Source of the DNA: Sugiyamaella lignohabitans
Lineage: Eukaryota > Ascomycota > Dipodascomycetes > Dipodascales > Trichomonascaceae
Assembly: GCF_001640025.1 (NCBI RefSeq)
Contig: NC_031671.1
Coordinates: 1,116,001 to 1,180,000 of the forward strand
Direction of reading: 5' to 3'
Length of the DNA stretch: 64,000 bases
The translations under genes and the position numbers were made by a program. Shown piece after piece: positions 50,781-61,995 of this stretch; position 1 is the first letter of the stretch, and every line of letters begins with the position of its first letter. The notes under the pieces are model-generated. The model searched no databases and had not been told where the DNA came from. It worked only from the letters and a program-made list of their open reading frames with translations.

Positions 50781-51240
50781 CAGGTTACAGGTAGTTTTCG
50801 TGAAATTTATGCCACAATCCCCCATATCCAACGTAGGGCTTGCATTGCATTGCATAGGTTAGAGTAGTTTCCGGGAAAATTATGCCTCAATACCCCATAT
50901 AGTATTCCTCACCGCATACATTACATTGCAGTACATCAGGTTACGGGTAGTTTTTTGGGAAGTTTATGCCACAATCTCCCATATCCATCGTAGGGATTGC
51001 ATTGCATTGCATAGGTTAGGGTAGTTTCTGGGAAGTTTATGCCTCAATACCACATATAGTATTCCTCCCTGCATGCATTGCATCAGGTTACGGGTAGTTT
51101 TTGGGAATTTTATGGGTCCAGAGTAGGGATACCAGATTAAGAGTTTCCCTGCATTGAGCCCTTGCAGAAATACGCATTGCATTGCATCAGGTTAGGGGTA
51201 GTTTCTGGGGATATTATGGATCCAGAGCAAGGATACCTGA
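50781..51240. repeat. tandem array B, alternating units of about 75-80 bp
   Basis: AGGTTA landmarks occur at 50782, 50856, 50938, 51013, 51085 and 51189. Odd and even units differ (TATGCCACAATC versus TATGCCTCAATACC), giving a higher-order period of about 150 bp. GCATTGCATTGCAT occurs before several units. Confidence 0.88.
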
Positions 51241-51435
51241 ATCAGTGCTTTGCTTCTGCAGGAGCTCTATCTCATTATGCGGTTGTTTACAAAGTCGGCG
51301 GGAAACCTCAGAGCCACCCCAGTCCCCAATTATTATAAATATAGGTGTTCTCGTCCCCAATTTCTCGTCTTCTTCTCTATCACATTTTTTCTTACAAACC
51401 ACTTCTCTCGCAACAAACTTTCTTCTTGATCAACA

Positions 51436-51852
51436 ATGAACTCAATTCTTACTTTTTACTTAATTGGGGCCATCCTCAAACCTTCTGACAACGATGACCT
51501 TCCTCATCTCTTGTACACCTTCGGACTCCTTAGTCTTTGGTTTGGGTATGAGGTCTTACCTTACTTGTCTCTTGTCGACTGTTATGTGGTCATTGAACCT
51601 GAGTCTAAACCTGTTGTGACTCAAGTTGTCCTGGACCCACCTAAACCTGAACCCGTTAGGGCTAAAGTTGTCCAGGTATCACCCAGACCCTTGACTGAGA
51701 AGGAGAAGGTTGAAGTATTGTCTCGGGTTATTGAACTCGGCTATCGTCTTCCTATTCCCGTCGGACCCGTCACTCCAGACCCTCCTCTTACATTCAGAAA
51801 GTACTTCAAGAGGAAATTAAGAAGGGTGCGGAAACACACCTTCGGCTATTAA
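51436..51852 (+). CDS. hypothetical membrane-associated small protein (138 aa)
   Basis: ATG 51436 follows a plausible promoter: a TATAAATATA box about 100 bp upstream, then a pyrimidine-rich leader ending CAACA before the ATG. One or two hydrophobic segments (about 5-15 and 23-48) precede a Pro/Val-rich middle and a basic C-terminus (FRKYFKRKLRRVRKH). No family recognised. The start context and codon use make it a credible gene. Confidence 0.5.
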   Translation: MNSILTFYLIGAILKPSDNDDLPHLLYTFGLLSLWFGYEVLPYLSLVDCYVVIEPESKPVVTQVVLDPPKPEPVRAKVVQVSPRPLTEKEKVEVLSRVIELGYRLPIPVGPVTPDPPLTFRKYFKRKLRRVRKHTFGY

Positions 51853-51991
51853 AGCCCCTACTTCACTCAGCCACACAGTAGAGGAACCAACCAGTCTTTA
51901 GCAGCAAACTACACCAAAGTGCCAATTTACCACTTCATCAACACTTGCATCCAGTCGAACAACAATCTGGCCAACAACACACTACTTTATC

Positions 51992-52444
51992 ATGACTACA
52001 AGTACAACAACATCCATTGAAATCAGGGCCCTCGACAGTGGCGCGCTCCCGCAGTGCGCCTGGTCTTGGAACTTGATTGTGGCTTCCTCTGAGTCGTCAC
52101 CCTTGGATATCACTTATGGTCATTCCGATCTCTCATCTCATCTGGGTTTTTTTTACACTGGCGCCGCTGTCTGCGGTTCGACATGTTTTCAGAACTCACC
52201 TTCAGTGATGCTAGGCTACTACCTGCCTCCATCGCAAGATCGGTTATCAATTCATTCTTTACACAGATTGTTGTTTGCTAAAACTGGCTCTATTATCACA
52301 CTACTACACTTTGGTCAAATTTCAAGCTGCTCTGGTTTCTCTCTTGGCTCTCTGTTCTGCTCTTGGTCTATTTTCTCTCGGGTCTCTTGGTCTCTGTCTG
52401 GTTTTTTTTACTACTCTCTACTACACACTACTACTTCTGTTTGA
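51992..52444 (+). CDS. doubtful hypothetical ORF (150 aa)
   Basis: ATG-initiated frame rich in Ser/Leu and aromatic residues, with no recognised domain. It ends in the CTACT-rich simple-sequence region. It lies 140 bp after another small gene and could be its 3' flank. Confidence 0.25.
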   Translation: MTTSTTTSIEIRALDSGALPQCAWSWNLIVASSESSPLDITYGHSDLSSHLGFFYTGAAVCGSTCFQNSPSVMLGYYLPPSQDRLSIHSLHRLLFAKTGSIITLLHFGQISSCSGFSLGSLFCSWSIFSRVSWSLSGFFYYSLLHTTTSV

Positions 52445-52499
52445 AAAAGGAAAATTAGAAAACCCTCGCAAAAAAAAGAACTCTAAATGAAAACCCTGA

Positions 52500-52795
52500 A
52501 AAAAAAAACTCTACTCTACTCTAATTGGTCTACTCATTGGTCTACTCTACTCTACTCTACTTTACTACTTCTATTGGAAAAACGGAAAATTTGAAAACCC
52601 TCGCAAAAAAAAAGCTCTACTCTCTACTTGGTCTATTCTACTCTACTACTCAATTCTGATTACTTGGCCACTCTACGCCGCTCTACTCTCTACTGCCAGA
52701 ATCTTCTTTATTCTGATGACTACTCAACTCTACTCTACTGTACTCTACTCTACTGTACTCTACTGTACTCTACTGTACTCTACTCTACTCTAATA
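52500..52795. repeat. CTACT-type microsatellite and duplicated segment
   Basis: Several runs of TCTAC/CTACT, the longest at about 52720-52795. A segment GAAAACCCTCGCAAAAAAA is present twice (about 52458 and 52592). Confidence 0.85.
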
Positions 52796-54222
52796 GAACT
52801 TATTTATTACTATCGAAATCTCCTCCTCGAATACCTCCGGTGTTCGGGTTATTTCAAATGTATCACCGAAAAGGTTCCTAGAGAAGACCATAGTGTGATA
52901 AACAGATACCCAGCAGCGCCATATTCTTCAGAAGCCGTGACTAGCCCATCGCTAATCACCTACCATACCCCTACAGCGTAATGGTGATAACTAGGGGTTG
53001 CAAGTCTAGAAGGGACTTTCAGCAGCTCAGGACTGAATTTTACCAATAGGACCGCCTACTGCAAGGTACAATCAAATGTCCGCTATAGAAAGGTCAAATC
53101 TGTTAATAATATGACCAAATTCAAATTCAAAGATAGCCAGTCAAATGACCACATATTCTTTAGAGTCTTTTAATACAGTTTCAATGAGACCTCTGTCTGT
53201 CTTGTGACCCAATAGTCTCATCAATACACCATGCCGAATAACCATATGTTAATGACAGCCTATAGAGTATCACTCGCATTCTAGAAGATTGCTTGATATT
53301 ATCTGAGAATCAGAGATAGACATGCAGTAATCTGTCGAGAGAAATGACCATTATTGCTCGAAATCAAGGCAGTTATTCTTGGGTCACCCAATATCTGATA
53401 GAGGCACACACAGTTTGGGAGTCTCGTTTCCTGAAGTTATGTCTACATTGAATTCTGAACGTTCCGCAGTTCGCAAAGTTCGATATTCGTAGATATAGGC
53501 CGCTAACTCCAAAAGCAACAACAGCAAGCAAATTGCTGATGATAATAATTGCTGCTGTGTCCCAGGTACTTGCCGGGAGGAGACTGTAAATTCTTAATTA
53601 AAACGATAACAAATGAAAGACCTTTGACAAGGATGCTTATATCCTTTTTGAAAGCTTTTCTACCCCAAACTCATATTATGAAAATTGAAAAATATCAGTC
53701 GCAGCAGCCCGTGACAGTTTTGTGGTAAACCAGGGTATATGCAGGGTCCAGATCACCATCTGTGCGGCTCAATAGAAACGAGACAGGAATCAAGGTATGT
53801 AGTCAATATCACTCTATTTGTTTGAAAACTGCTCTTACAATTATGAATAAGCCAAAAGGTGGTTTAACAAGAGAAAGCTTTTGCATCTTTTCGTCAGTGT
53901 CGGTTATCGCGAGACTTTCATGCGAATGCTATAGCAGCCTATTCTATAGCTATCTTCTAACCGAAATCTTACCGACCATACCTGATATACTCAAATTCCA
54001 AGCCCAACTCGACCACATTCTGCGGGATACTACAGGTTTAGACATCATAACTGTCCATTCAGATCTCCAGCATGTTGCACTATCTTGCATCGATGAACCA
54101 CGAAGAGCGAGCAATTGAGTCTTCGACATCTCTGACAAACATATAAAGACAAGTGTGATTTGATTATTATACCGTTATTAAGGGAAAAGATCCCATTTAC
54201 CCGAAGAAAACAGTCCCAGCAA

Positions 54223-54276
54223 CTCCTGCGAAGCAGGAGCCACGGGGTCTGGGGCGGAGCCCCAGCCACCGGAGGC
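54223..54276 (-). repeat. GC-rich hairpin repeat, solo right arm
   Basis: CTCCTGCGAAGCAGGAG module; ends 28 bp from the stop of the neighbouring gene. The terminus has one change (CCACCGGAGGC). Confidence 0.9.
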
Positions 54277-54304
54277 AGACCCCAACAAAGAAAACATCTG
54301 TTAT

Positions 54305-55174
54305 CTAAAGCAAGTACTTAGCAGCGTGCTCGACGTGGTCCTTAGCAAAAGAAGAGATAAAATAGTAAGAATGGTCGTAGTCGGGCTGCAGACGGAGGTT
54401 GACTTTGCCTTTGTAGTTAGCAGAGTCGTTAGCAGCCTCGACAAGATTTTCAGGTAGCAATTGCTTGTCCTTATAGAACTGGTCACCGGTACCGACATCA
54501 ATAAGAATTTCAGGACTAGGACCAGAGTACTTTTTAATTAGTTCCGTTGCATCGTGCTCGGCCCATTTAGCCTTGTTTTGCTCGCCAAAGTAGCCAGAAA
54601 AGGCCTTGATACCCCAGGGAGCATTGATAGGATTGCTAATGGGTGAGAATGCAGACACCGACTTGTATTTACCAGGGTTTCGGAGGAACAAAGTCAATGC
54701 ACCATGGCCACCCATAGAATGGCCCGTGATCGATACCCTATCCGCATCCAGTTGAGGGAACTCCTCGAACAAAGCCTCGGGGAGCTCACTCACAACATAG
54801 TCGTACATGTTATAATTGTCGCTCCAAGGTTTCTCAGTAGCATTGATATAAAAACCGGCTCCAGACCCAAAATCCCAGCTATCATTCTCCCCAGGATGGT
54901 CGCTTCCTCGAGGCGAGGTGTCGGGATACACAATAGCAATTCCATGCTGGGCAGCAGCAGACTGGAAAAAGCCCTTCTCTGAGCAATTCTGAGGGGTACA
55001 AGTCAATCCAGACAGGAAAAACAGAACAGGAACCTTCTTCTTCCCATCAACAGCAGCTGGAGGAAGGAACACATTCACGTCCATAGCCGACTTGAGCACC
55101 TTCGACTCATGGTTTAACTTCAGCAGCTTTCCACCACAACTGGCAATTGTAGAATTCGTCTTAAACCCAGCCAT
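54305..55174 (-). CDS. S-formylglutathione hydrolase
   Basis: Hydrolyses S-formylglutathione to formate and glutathione, the last step of glutathione-dependent formaldehyde detoxification in the cytosol. The 289-aa alpha/beta-hydrolase (esterase D family) has the nucleophile elbow GHSMGG (Ser about 153), Asp about 231 in GTGDQF and His about 268 in YDHSYYF. It also has the family's SGLTCTPQN with its conserved Cys (about 59) and the WDFGSGAGFY segment. Length matches yeast and human esterase D. I chose ATG 55174; the longer frame needs a TTG start. Confidence 0.96.
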   Translation of the reverse strand: MAGFKTNSTIASCGGKLLKLNHESKVLKSAMDVNVFLPPAAVDGKKKVPVLFFLSGLTCTPQNCSEKGFFQSAAAQHGIAIVYPDTSPRGSDHPGENDSWDFGSGAGFYINATEKPWSDNYNMYDYVVSELPEALFEEFPQLDADRVSITGHSMGGHGALTLFLRNPGKYKSVSAFSPISNPINAPWGIKAFSGYFGEQNKAKWAEHDATELIKKYSGPSPEILIDVGTGDQFYKDKQLLPENLVEAANDSANYKGKVNLRLQPDYDHSYYFISSFAKDHVEHAAKYLL

Positions 55175-55324
55175 TTTCACTCTTCTCCTCAATCACAGAT
55201 CCAGCTTCCAGAATATAAGCTCTCCAAACCGCGGAAACTCCCTTAGCAAACTAACATCTCACTTGCGATCGCTAGCCACACCTCGTGCGGCTCAGGATCC
55301 AGGGTCCACTTCTAAGGGGGATCT

Positions 55325-55461
55325 GCCTCCGGCGGCTGGGGCTCCGCCCCAGACCCCGCTGCTCCTCTCGCTTCGCTCGAGTCGTTCTCGTCGAGGGTCC
55401 CAGCCATCTCCTGCGAAGCAGGAGCAACGGGGTCTGGGGCAGCGCCCCAGCCGCCGGAGGC
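55325..55461 (+). repeat. composite GC-rich hairpin repeat (137 bp)
   Basis: Canonical two-arm element between two minus-strand genes. The left arm has the TCC loop and the right arm the GCT loop. Confidence 0.93.
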
Positions 55462-55609
55462 AGGACCAGCAGTCGAGCGTGCGCAATAAATTAAGTAGCT
55501 GGGGCTGGTTAGAGAGCGGCCAGCATGTATAAATAATACACGACTTCCAGAATTGTCAAATAGAGATTCGAAAGAGAAGAAACGAGAAGATAAAAATAGA
55601 GGGAGCCAG

Positions 55610-57238
55610 CTAGCTCGTTAGCGTGGTGTTGATGCCGTTGGCGGTGCTGCCGTTAGCGGCACCGCTATTTGTGCCGTTGGTGGACGAGGGTTGCGAGATT
55701 TCGAGGTGCGACAGGTCGGGGACCTCGATTTCCGCCTCGAGGTCGCAGATGGCTCGACAGTTGGGACATAAAAAGTGCGGGTATGCCTTGACAATCACCG
55801 GTCGGATACATTTATAATGCCAGCTGTGCGAACAGGGTGCTATGAAGAGTGACTGACAGGCCGACACAGGTAGCAGGCAGATGGCGCATTCCTGGGTGTT
55901 TTCGTGTCTAGTCTTGGATCCCGAGGCATCGGCAGTGTCATCAGACCGTCCTGGAGGGTTGGTGAACAGGTTTCGCAAGTTGGTGAGCTGGCTAATATTG
56001 AAATTATTGGGCTTCTTCTGCCAGCTTCGGTTGAGCTCGACTCGAACTTTAATACATTTGAATGCTTCTTCTAACCCGCCTCTAAAATCAACTCCCAATT
56101 GGAGCACGTCACCGTCCTTTAAAGCAAACGGCCGTGATTCCTCACTCGCCAAAGAAAGTCTGATATGATTAAGAAATGTTCCCGAGGACGACCGCACGTC
56201 TCTGACAAACCACTGGCCTCCGTCTTTAACCAGGAACTCAGCGTGTGATCGTGATACCACCTTGGATTTAAACACAATAGGAGACACATGTGGATTCTCG
56301 TCGCCCTGGGTGCGCTGGTCCCGTTTATTGTCAAATCGACCGATTTTGATGACAGTGCCGTCTCGACCTTCGCGTTCAACGGCACCGGTATAGAATGCTG
56401 GCATGGAACTTGAGTGGTCCACAAATGGACTCAATCGAATGGAATACGGGTACTTTGCAGGATCAGGAGATGGAGTCGATGAATCGGATGCGTGCACTTG
56501 ACTCAGTACTTGCATCTGTTCAGGACTGGGGATTTCAATTTGATTGGGAAACCCGTCTTCTATTTCTTGTGATCCATTTTGTTGTTGTTCTTGTTGTTCA
56601 AGCTGGGTCTGATGTGTGTATGAGAGCGAACGAGAGTGTGAACGTGAATGCGAATGAGAATGTGGTCGCGAGTGGGTGTGCTGATGATGTTGATGTTGAG
56701 TTTGGCTTGCGTCACTAGCATTATAGGTAGTTGGTGTGACGATAACGTCCCTTGACCCATCAGCTCTGGTAGTTCCAATTCCGGCATTGTTGGAGTTGTT
56801 AGAAATGGAACCCCTGGGACCGCCAAGACCGCCAAGACCAGCTACTACAGTAGAACCAGGTACTGGAGTAGTCGAGTCGGATGCTATAAAATGAGGCGAT
56901 GAGGGGGTCGAGCCTGAGGATGATTCAAATAGGTTGAGAGTAACATCACCAGAATTACCGTTGGTGATATTACTACTATGACTGACGACTGGACCGGGTT
57001 CGCCATGGTTGAGTCCAGCAGGTGCATTTACCAAAGTGGCATAATGGCCACCATTATTATTATTGATGCTATTAGCATTCAGAGTACTAGACAAGTCGTT
57101 GACCGGACTGGTAGGTGTTGAAGCGTTGCTAGAAGGCGATGCCATTGGCGACGAGCCTTCAGGCAGAGGAACCGATATAGTGTCTGAGCTGGTCAGACGC
57201 GCGCTCTGGATATCCAGAGGTCGAATCTGCCGAATCAT
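55610..57238 (-). CDS. DMA1: FHA-RING E3 ubiquitin ligase Dma1/Dma2
   Basis: Checkpoint ubiquitin ligase of the Dma/CHFR-RNF8 type. In yeasts Dma proteins regulate septins, spindle position and mitotic exit or septation signalling. The 542-aa protein has a long Ser/Asn/His-rich N-terminal region (1-250). The FHA domain (about 285-395) shows IGRF and KVVSRSHAEF plus SSSGTFLN. The RING-H2 domain (about 451-494) shows CAIC, CSHSWHYKC and CPNC. The tail is Asn/Thr/Ser-rich. Domain order matches Dma1/2. Its known pathway partner class, Tem1/Spg1, is also encoded in this window, but the two are 45 kb apart, so no linkage is implied. Confidence 0.95.
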   Translation of the reverse strand: MIRQIRPLDIQSARLTSSDTISVPLPEGSSPMASPSSNASTPTSPVNDLSSTLNANSINNNNGGHYATLVNAPAGLNHGEPGPVVSHSSNITNGNSGDVTLNLFESSSGSTPSSPHFIASDSTTPVPGSTVVAGLGGLGGPRGSISNNSNNAGIGTTRADGSRDVIVTPTTYNASDASQTQHQHHQHTHSRPHSHSHSRSHSRSLSYTHQTQLEQQEQQQNGSQEIEDGFPNQIEIPSPEQMQVLSQVHASDSSTPSPDPAKYPYSIRLSPFVDHSSSMPAFYTGAVEREGRDGTVIKIGRFDNKRDQRTQGDENPHVSPIVFKSKVVSRSHAEFLVKDGGQWFVRDVRSSSGTFLNHIRLSLASEESRPFALKDGDVLQLGVDFRGGLEEAFKCIKVRVELNRSWQKKPNNFNISQLTNLRNLFTNPPGRSDDTADASGSKTRHENTQECAICLLPVSACQSLFIAPCSHSWHYKCIRPVIVKAYPHFLCPNCRAICDLEAEIEVPDLSHLEISQPSSTNGTNSGAANGSTANGINTTLTS

Positions 57239-58160
57239 GACGTGTTAATATTCGCTGAATGAGGCGATGAACCAGTTTACGAATGAGGCAGTTAACAGGT
57301 ACTTTTGACACAGTATAAGCAAGCACACAAAGTTTATCTGATGTAGTTCAGATTCAAATGAGCTCAGGAGTCTCAGAACACAGTCACTGCGTGCGTCTTT
57401 TCTATCAGTTATGTCTCTGTCTCTGTCTCTGTAGCTGAGAGTAGATGCACTTCGTGTAGTCAGTCAGAACCGTCTATCAAGCTTAATCCAAAACACAACG
57501 AAATTCTTGATAGATACTTGTCGTCACGTAAAGACGATAGCCAGTAATAGATACCAGAACTCTGACTCACACACTAAACTCGACTCTGATTCGGTTCGTG
57601 GCTCTGACTGCGGTTTATGGCTCGAGTTCGATTCGACACCTCTATTCCTGATTCTAATGTCACCTCTACTATTACCTGATCCACAAATCAAAAAACTGAC
57701 AGTAGACTGTTGCTGTTAGGTAGTGGCTAACTGACCTCAGTAATCTCAGTTACGGATACTATCCCAGACTACTGTTCTCTACTCCACAAGCCAATAACTA
57801 CCCAGACGACAACAAACGAACTAAGCACGACAGTAGCTCGAAATAGTTGTAGCACTTTGTAGCTGTCAATAGGTGTCAATAGCTGTAGAGGCTTAGATCC
57901 TCTGTAAAAAGTAGAAATAAATAAAATAAAAAGCGAAAGAAGCGAAAAGGTCTTCTACTAATGCCTAACACAACAACTTCTCTTCACAAAAGTCTAGGTC
58001 TAGCTGTGTTTGTCTGCTGACAGATATCAACAATACACTCAAAACACAACAGAGTCGCCGGCAGTTGAAATACCAGATATCCACACGATACCTAACAAAA
58101 ACCACTGGACTCGATTCAACGCCAGATCGTAAATTTTTGTTTTGTAGTAATCAAGCGTCG

Positions 58161-58415
58161 ATGAGGATGATGATGATGATGATCTTAACCCACGGCAACA
58201 CACCAGCGGCAGAAGCAGAAGCAGCAGAAGCAGCAGAAGCAGAAGCTCCAGAAATTATGATTTACGCCAAATCACCGATTAAATCCACGATCCAGCTGTT
58301 TACCTGTGAATATAACCACCGGTCGCAACAAACTTTAAACCTTTCAACCTCTGAACAACCTCAGTTGCAAAAGTTCTTACAAGAATACTCCGGTGGAAAA
58401 GAAAACAAAGCCTAA
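58161..58415 (+). CDS. doubtful small ORF with a KEN sequence (84 aa)
   Basis: ATG-rich start (MRMMMMM) over a GATGATGAT run, a Glu/Ala repeat (about 17-30), then a less repetitive half ending YSGGKENKA. The KEN triplet is a known APC/C degron, but a three-residue match is weak. No family recognised. Confidence 0.25.
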   Translation: MRMMMMMILTHGNTPAAEAEAAEAAEAEAPEIMIYAKSPIKSTIQLFTCEYNHRSQQTLNLSTSEQPQLQKFLQEYSGGKENKA

Positions 58416-58590
58416 TAAACCTCAGATTAGGTCCTGACGCGTTGGTGGCTACGATTAGAAACGGCCTTCCTGCTGCGACCCTGCTGGCTGTAATATATTA
58501 TATTATATCTGTATAACGGAATCAAGCCCCTGCCCTCTGTCTCTTACTCGAGCGCCGCAGCGGGTATGGTCAACAACACTGCTTGGGCCT

Positions 58591-58729
58591 GCCTCCGGCG
58601 GCTGGGGCTCTGCCCCAGACCCCGTGGCTCCTCTCGCTTCGCTCGAGTCGTTTTCGCGGGGGGTCCCGGCCAGTCTCCTGCGAAGCAGGAGCAACCAGGG
58701 TCTGGGGCGGAGCCCCAGCCGCCGGAGGC
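58591..58729 (+). repeat. composite GC-rich hairpin repeat (139 bp)
   Basis: Canonical element; left inner loop TCT, right GGA. Confidence 0.93.
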
Positions 58730-58977
58730 ACACCCCCCTCCCAGCCAGCCACTATCGACGATGGACGGGTACAGTCCAGCGGGCTGCCGGGGCCGGGCCC
58801 ACAGGAATGTACGGCAGGCCCGGGCTCCCAGGAAGGGTCTGCGTTAGGGTTGACTGGGCCGCTGCTGCTGCTGCTGGTCGCTATCGGAATGCAGCAGGCC
58901 CATGGGCATGGTCCACCTGCCAAACTGGGCCGCAGGAGATTACCCCTGTTTCAGGTTCCAGGGGAGAGGACCACTGT

Positions 58978-59029
58978 GCCTCCGGCGGCTGGGGCTCCGC
59001 CCCAGACCCCGTGGCTCGCTTCGCTCGTT
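58978..59029 (+). repeat. GC-rich hairpin repeat, left arm with shortened module
   Basis: The arm ends in GGCTCGCTTCGCTCG, a truncated minihairpin module. Confidence 0.88.
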
Positions 59030-59882
59030 GCTGGGACCGTGGGGGTCTCTTTTACTGGTCCGGGTCGGGACTCGGTTGAGGAGCGACGTGAAACCGGTAC
59101 GGGTCTGGTCTGAGGACTGACTGAAAAGAGAGTCTGCTGAGTTGCAAGTGAGTTCTATGGAACCGGGTCGCAACGCACCATAAGCAGAGCCAGAATTGGT
59201 GCGGAATTGGTGCGGTATGCTCAGCTCTGCGGCTATGATAGATCATAAGTGTGGTGGGGGTTAGTGTGATTAGTTAGTGTGACTGATCTGTGCTGAGACT
59301 GGCATCTGGGGTATGGGAAATGGCTAACGAGGCTAACAGCACCTGGCACGGGTCGCGAAAAACCCCCGGAGGAGGGCTCGGGCCTGAACTCGGGTTGTGG
59401 AACTAAGAGACTGGTTTCAGTTACTGTTGTGGGGGGAGGGGGGTAGTGTCAATAAGCGCTTGGGTAAGATCCTTTCAAAACAGTAGGAGATCTGCAGCTC
59501 CTTCCTTGAAATTATATGATACTGGAAATCAATTGCACCTAAAAATACCCGATATCTTATTTCCAAACATTCAGCCTTACTTATTGCTATGATCTGAGAG
59601 TGACGACTGGTGAAATATCTCAATTGTCCCTTTGATTCTAGTAAAAGCTCAAGAATTAATGAAGGTCTGAGGTTATCAATCCCTCCTACAGTCGTACGGC
59701 TGAATGCTCTAAAATGCTGGTTGGCGGAGGCCGGAAATTGGCCGGCTAGGGCAGAATTGTATTCCGCTTCTTAGCTCCGAGTTTTTTTTCTTTTTTTGGT
59801 TTTTTTTTTTTTGGTTTTTTTGTTTGAGGGTACTGAGATACAGCTGCTTCCGTTCTCAGCTGGACCAGACCTCCCCCTCGCC

Positions 59883-59943
59883 CGACTCGAGCGCAGCGAG
59901 AGGAGCAACCAGGGTCTGGGGCAGAGCCCCAGCCGCCGGAGGC
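59883..59943 (-). repeat. GC-rich hairpin repeat, solo right arm
   Basis: CTCGAGCGCAGCGAG module with GGGGCAGAGCCCC inner hairpin. Confidence 0.9.
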
Positions 59944-60318
59944 AGTCCCCGGGCCGGCCCCAGCGACATATCTCTGGCGGATCGCAGTTCCCATTCGTCC
60001 GTGTGTATGCAGAGTGTCCGGGTCATGTCCGCGCCCCGGGTCAGAATCGTATGCAGGACCGCTGCGCGATAAGGAAGATGCTGCCAATCTTGCCCTGATA
60101 GAGCGGCATCAGCGGTTGTCTGAGAGGTGTGTTATTCCGTACGGAGCGGGCTAGCTGATTTCCATGTCAGTCAGTTGTGGATATAAATTAGCCAGTTTTC
60201 GCTGGTTTTAGTTTTGTTCTTAGTTTTGTTTTTAGGTTTTTGTTTTTTATTTAGCTAAAGTTGATTTGTTTTCAGGTTGGCTATTTCTGTTTGATTTTGA
60301 TCTGAGTGATATTTTGAG

Positions 60319-61995
60319 ATGAATGGAATCGAGATCTTTGCGCCAATTGACTCGTCGCACCAGTTGTGGCCAGAGGCTACTGCTCCGGCGAAGATAATTA
60401 CAAAGTCTGCTCTGGAGTTTGTGGCAACTCTGCAGAGAACACATGGAAAGACGAGGAAAGAGCTGTTGGAAGCTCGAAATGTGCGTCAGCAGGCAATAGA
60501 TAAGGGCACAGCCAGCCTGGGTTTGCTCGACTCGACCGCTCATATTCGAAATGATGCTAGTTGGAAGGGAGCCAGTTTGGCACCTGGATTAGAAGACCGA
60601 AGAGTCGAGATCACCGGTCCTCCTGAAAGGAAAATGATCGTGAATGCTTTGAATGCCGATGTTTCTACATACATGTCAGATTTCGAGGACTCGCTGGCTC
60701 CAACTTGGAGTAATGTAACTTGGGGCCAGGCACATCTTTATGACGCAATTAGGGGCCAAATTGGCTTTTCCGACGCTAAAACTGGCAAACAGTACGACAT
60801 TCTCAGTCGTCCACACCGAAAACCAGTGACGTTGATTGTGCGTCCTAGAGGATGGCATATGGAGGAAAAGCATGTTCTTGTTGACGGCGAGCCTGTAAGT
60901 GCATCGCTATTTGATTTTGGTTTGTACTTTTATCACAATGCCAAACAGCTGATTTCGAATGGCGCCGGCCCTTACTTTTATGTTCCAAAGATGGAGTCGC
61001 ATCTCGAAGCTCGGCTATGGAACAACGTTTTCGTCCAAGCACAGGACTTGTTGCATATTCCTCAAGGCACCATCCGTGCAACTGCTTTATTAGAAACTCT
61101 GCCAGGGGCATTTGAAATGGAAGAAATCATCTACGAACTGCGGGACCACTCGTCCGGACTAAATTGTGGCCGCTGGGATTATATTTTCTCGACAATTAAA
61201 ACACTCAAGAACGACTCTTCACACATTCTGCCTGACCGAGCAGATGTGACCATGTCGGTGCCGTTTATGAGCGCATATGTCAAGAAGCTCGTTGAAGTGT
61301 GTCATAGGCGTGGAGTACACGCCATGGGCGGAATGGCTGCGCAAATTCCAATTAAAAACGATATTCAAGCCAATGAAGCAGCCATGGCTCGTGTCAAAGC
61401 TGATAAATTGAGAGAAGTGAAGGCTGGTCATGACGGCACATGGGTCGCCCATCCAGCACTGGCATCCATAGCTAACGACATTTTCAACCAATACATGCCT
61501 CAACCCAACCAAATCTCGTTCAACCCATTCACCCTCGACAACTACCAGCCACCCACTCCCTCTGACCTCACAAACACCCATATCGACGGCGGCAGAATTA
61601 CCGAAGCCGGTATCCGCAAGAACATCTACATCGCACTCTGCTACATGGAAGCCTGGCTCCGAGGCCAAGGATGTGTGCCCATCGACTATCTCATGGAAGA
61701 CGCTGCCACCGCCGAAGTGTCTCGTGCTCAATTGTACCAATGGGTCATTCACAAGTGCACTACCCAAGACACCAACAAGCCCATCACCCCAGAACTAACG
61801 ACCTCAATTCTCGCTGAAGAACTAGCATCTTTAGAAAAAACCGCTTCTCAGCAAAACAAATTCGCGCAAGCCGCTCGTCACCTGCTCCCCGAAGTGTCCG
61901 GCCACCAGTTCAACAATTTCTTGACCACACTCCTCTACGATGACATCACCACCTTATCTCCTGTCCCCGTCGATCCCGCCCAACTCGAGGAATGA
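60319..61995 (+). CDS. MLS1: malate synthase
   Basis: Condenses glyoxylate with acetyl-CoA to malate, completing the glyoxylate cycle for growth on C2 compounds and fatty acids. The 558-aa protein fits malate synthase A (about 550 aa). Motifs include [13 protein letters not shown], the catalytic Arg in RPRGWHMEE, the metal-site Glu/Asp region [12 protein letters not shown] and the C-terminal catalytic Asp in [12 protein letters not shown]. The protein ends AQLEE and lacks the SKL-type peroxisomal signal seen in many fungal malate synthases, so it may be cytosolic or imported another way. It could equally be a Dal7-like paralogue. Confidence 0.96.
   Translation: MNGIEIFAPIDSSHQLWPEATAPAKIITKSALEFVATLQRTHGKTRKELLEARNVRQQAIDKGTASLGLLDSTAHIRNDASWKGASLAPGLEDRRVEITGPPERKMIVNALNADVSTYMSDFEDSLAPTWSNVTWGQAHLYDAIRGQIGFSDAKTGKQYDILSRPHRKPVTLIVRPRGWHMEEKHVLVDGEPVSASLFDFGLYFYHNAKQLISNGAGPYFYVPKMESHLEARLWNNVFVQAQDLLHIPQGTIRATALLETLPGAFEMEEIIYELRDHSSGLNCGRWDYIFSTIKTLKNDSSHILPDRADVTMSVPFMSAYVKKLVEVCHRRGVHAMGGMAAQIPIKNDIQANEAAMARVKADKLREVKAGHDGTWVAHPALASIANDIFNQYMPQPNQISFNPFTLDNYQPPTPSDLTNTHIDGGRITEAGIRKNIYIALCYMEAWLRGQGCVPIDYLMEDAATAEVSRAQLYQWVIHKCTTQDTNKPITPELTTSILAEELASLEKTASQQNKFAQAARHLLPEVSGHQFNNFLTTLLYDDITTLSPVPVDPAQLEE

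Larger units (their letters stand above)
52445..54304. other. intergenic region with simple repeats
   Basis: Contains CTACT microsatellite to about 52800, then about 1.4 kb of AT-rich sequence and a repeat arm at 54223. No gene I can support. Confidence 0.55.
57239..60318. other. long intergenic region, DMA1 to malate synthase
   Basis: About 3 kb with one doubtful small ORF (58161-58415), repeats at 58591, 58978 and 59883, and a poly-T tract at 59785-59821. The probable malate synthase promoter includes ATATAAATTA near 60180. Confidence 0.6.

Noticed and set aside
50434..51240. CRISPR-like array
   Set aside because: Units are contiguous imperfect tandem repeats without unique spacers, in a eukaryotic genome.
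53739..54118. Possible spliced gene (ATG 53739, GTATGT at about 53795, open frame to 54118)
   Set aside because: No clear branch site or acceptor and no recognisable protein; the unspliced frame has only a GTG start.
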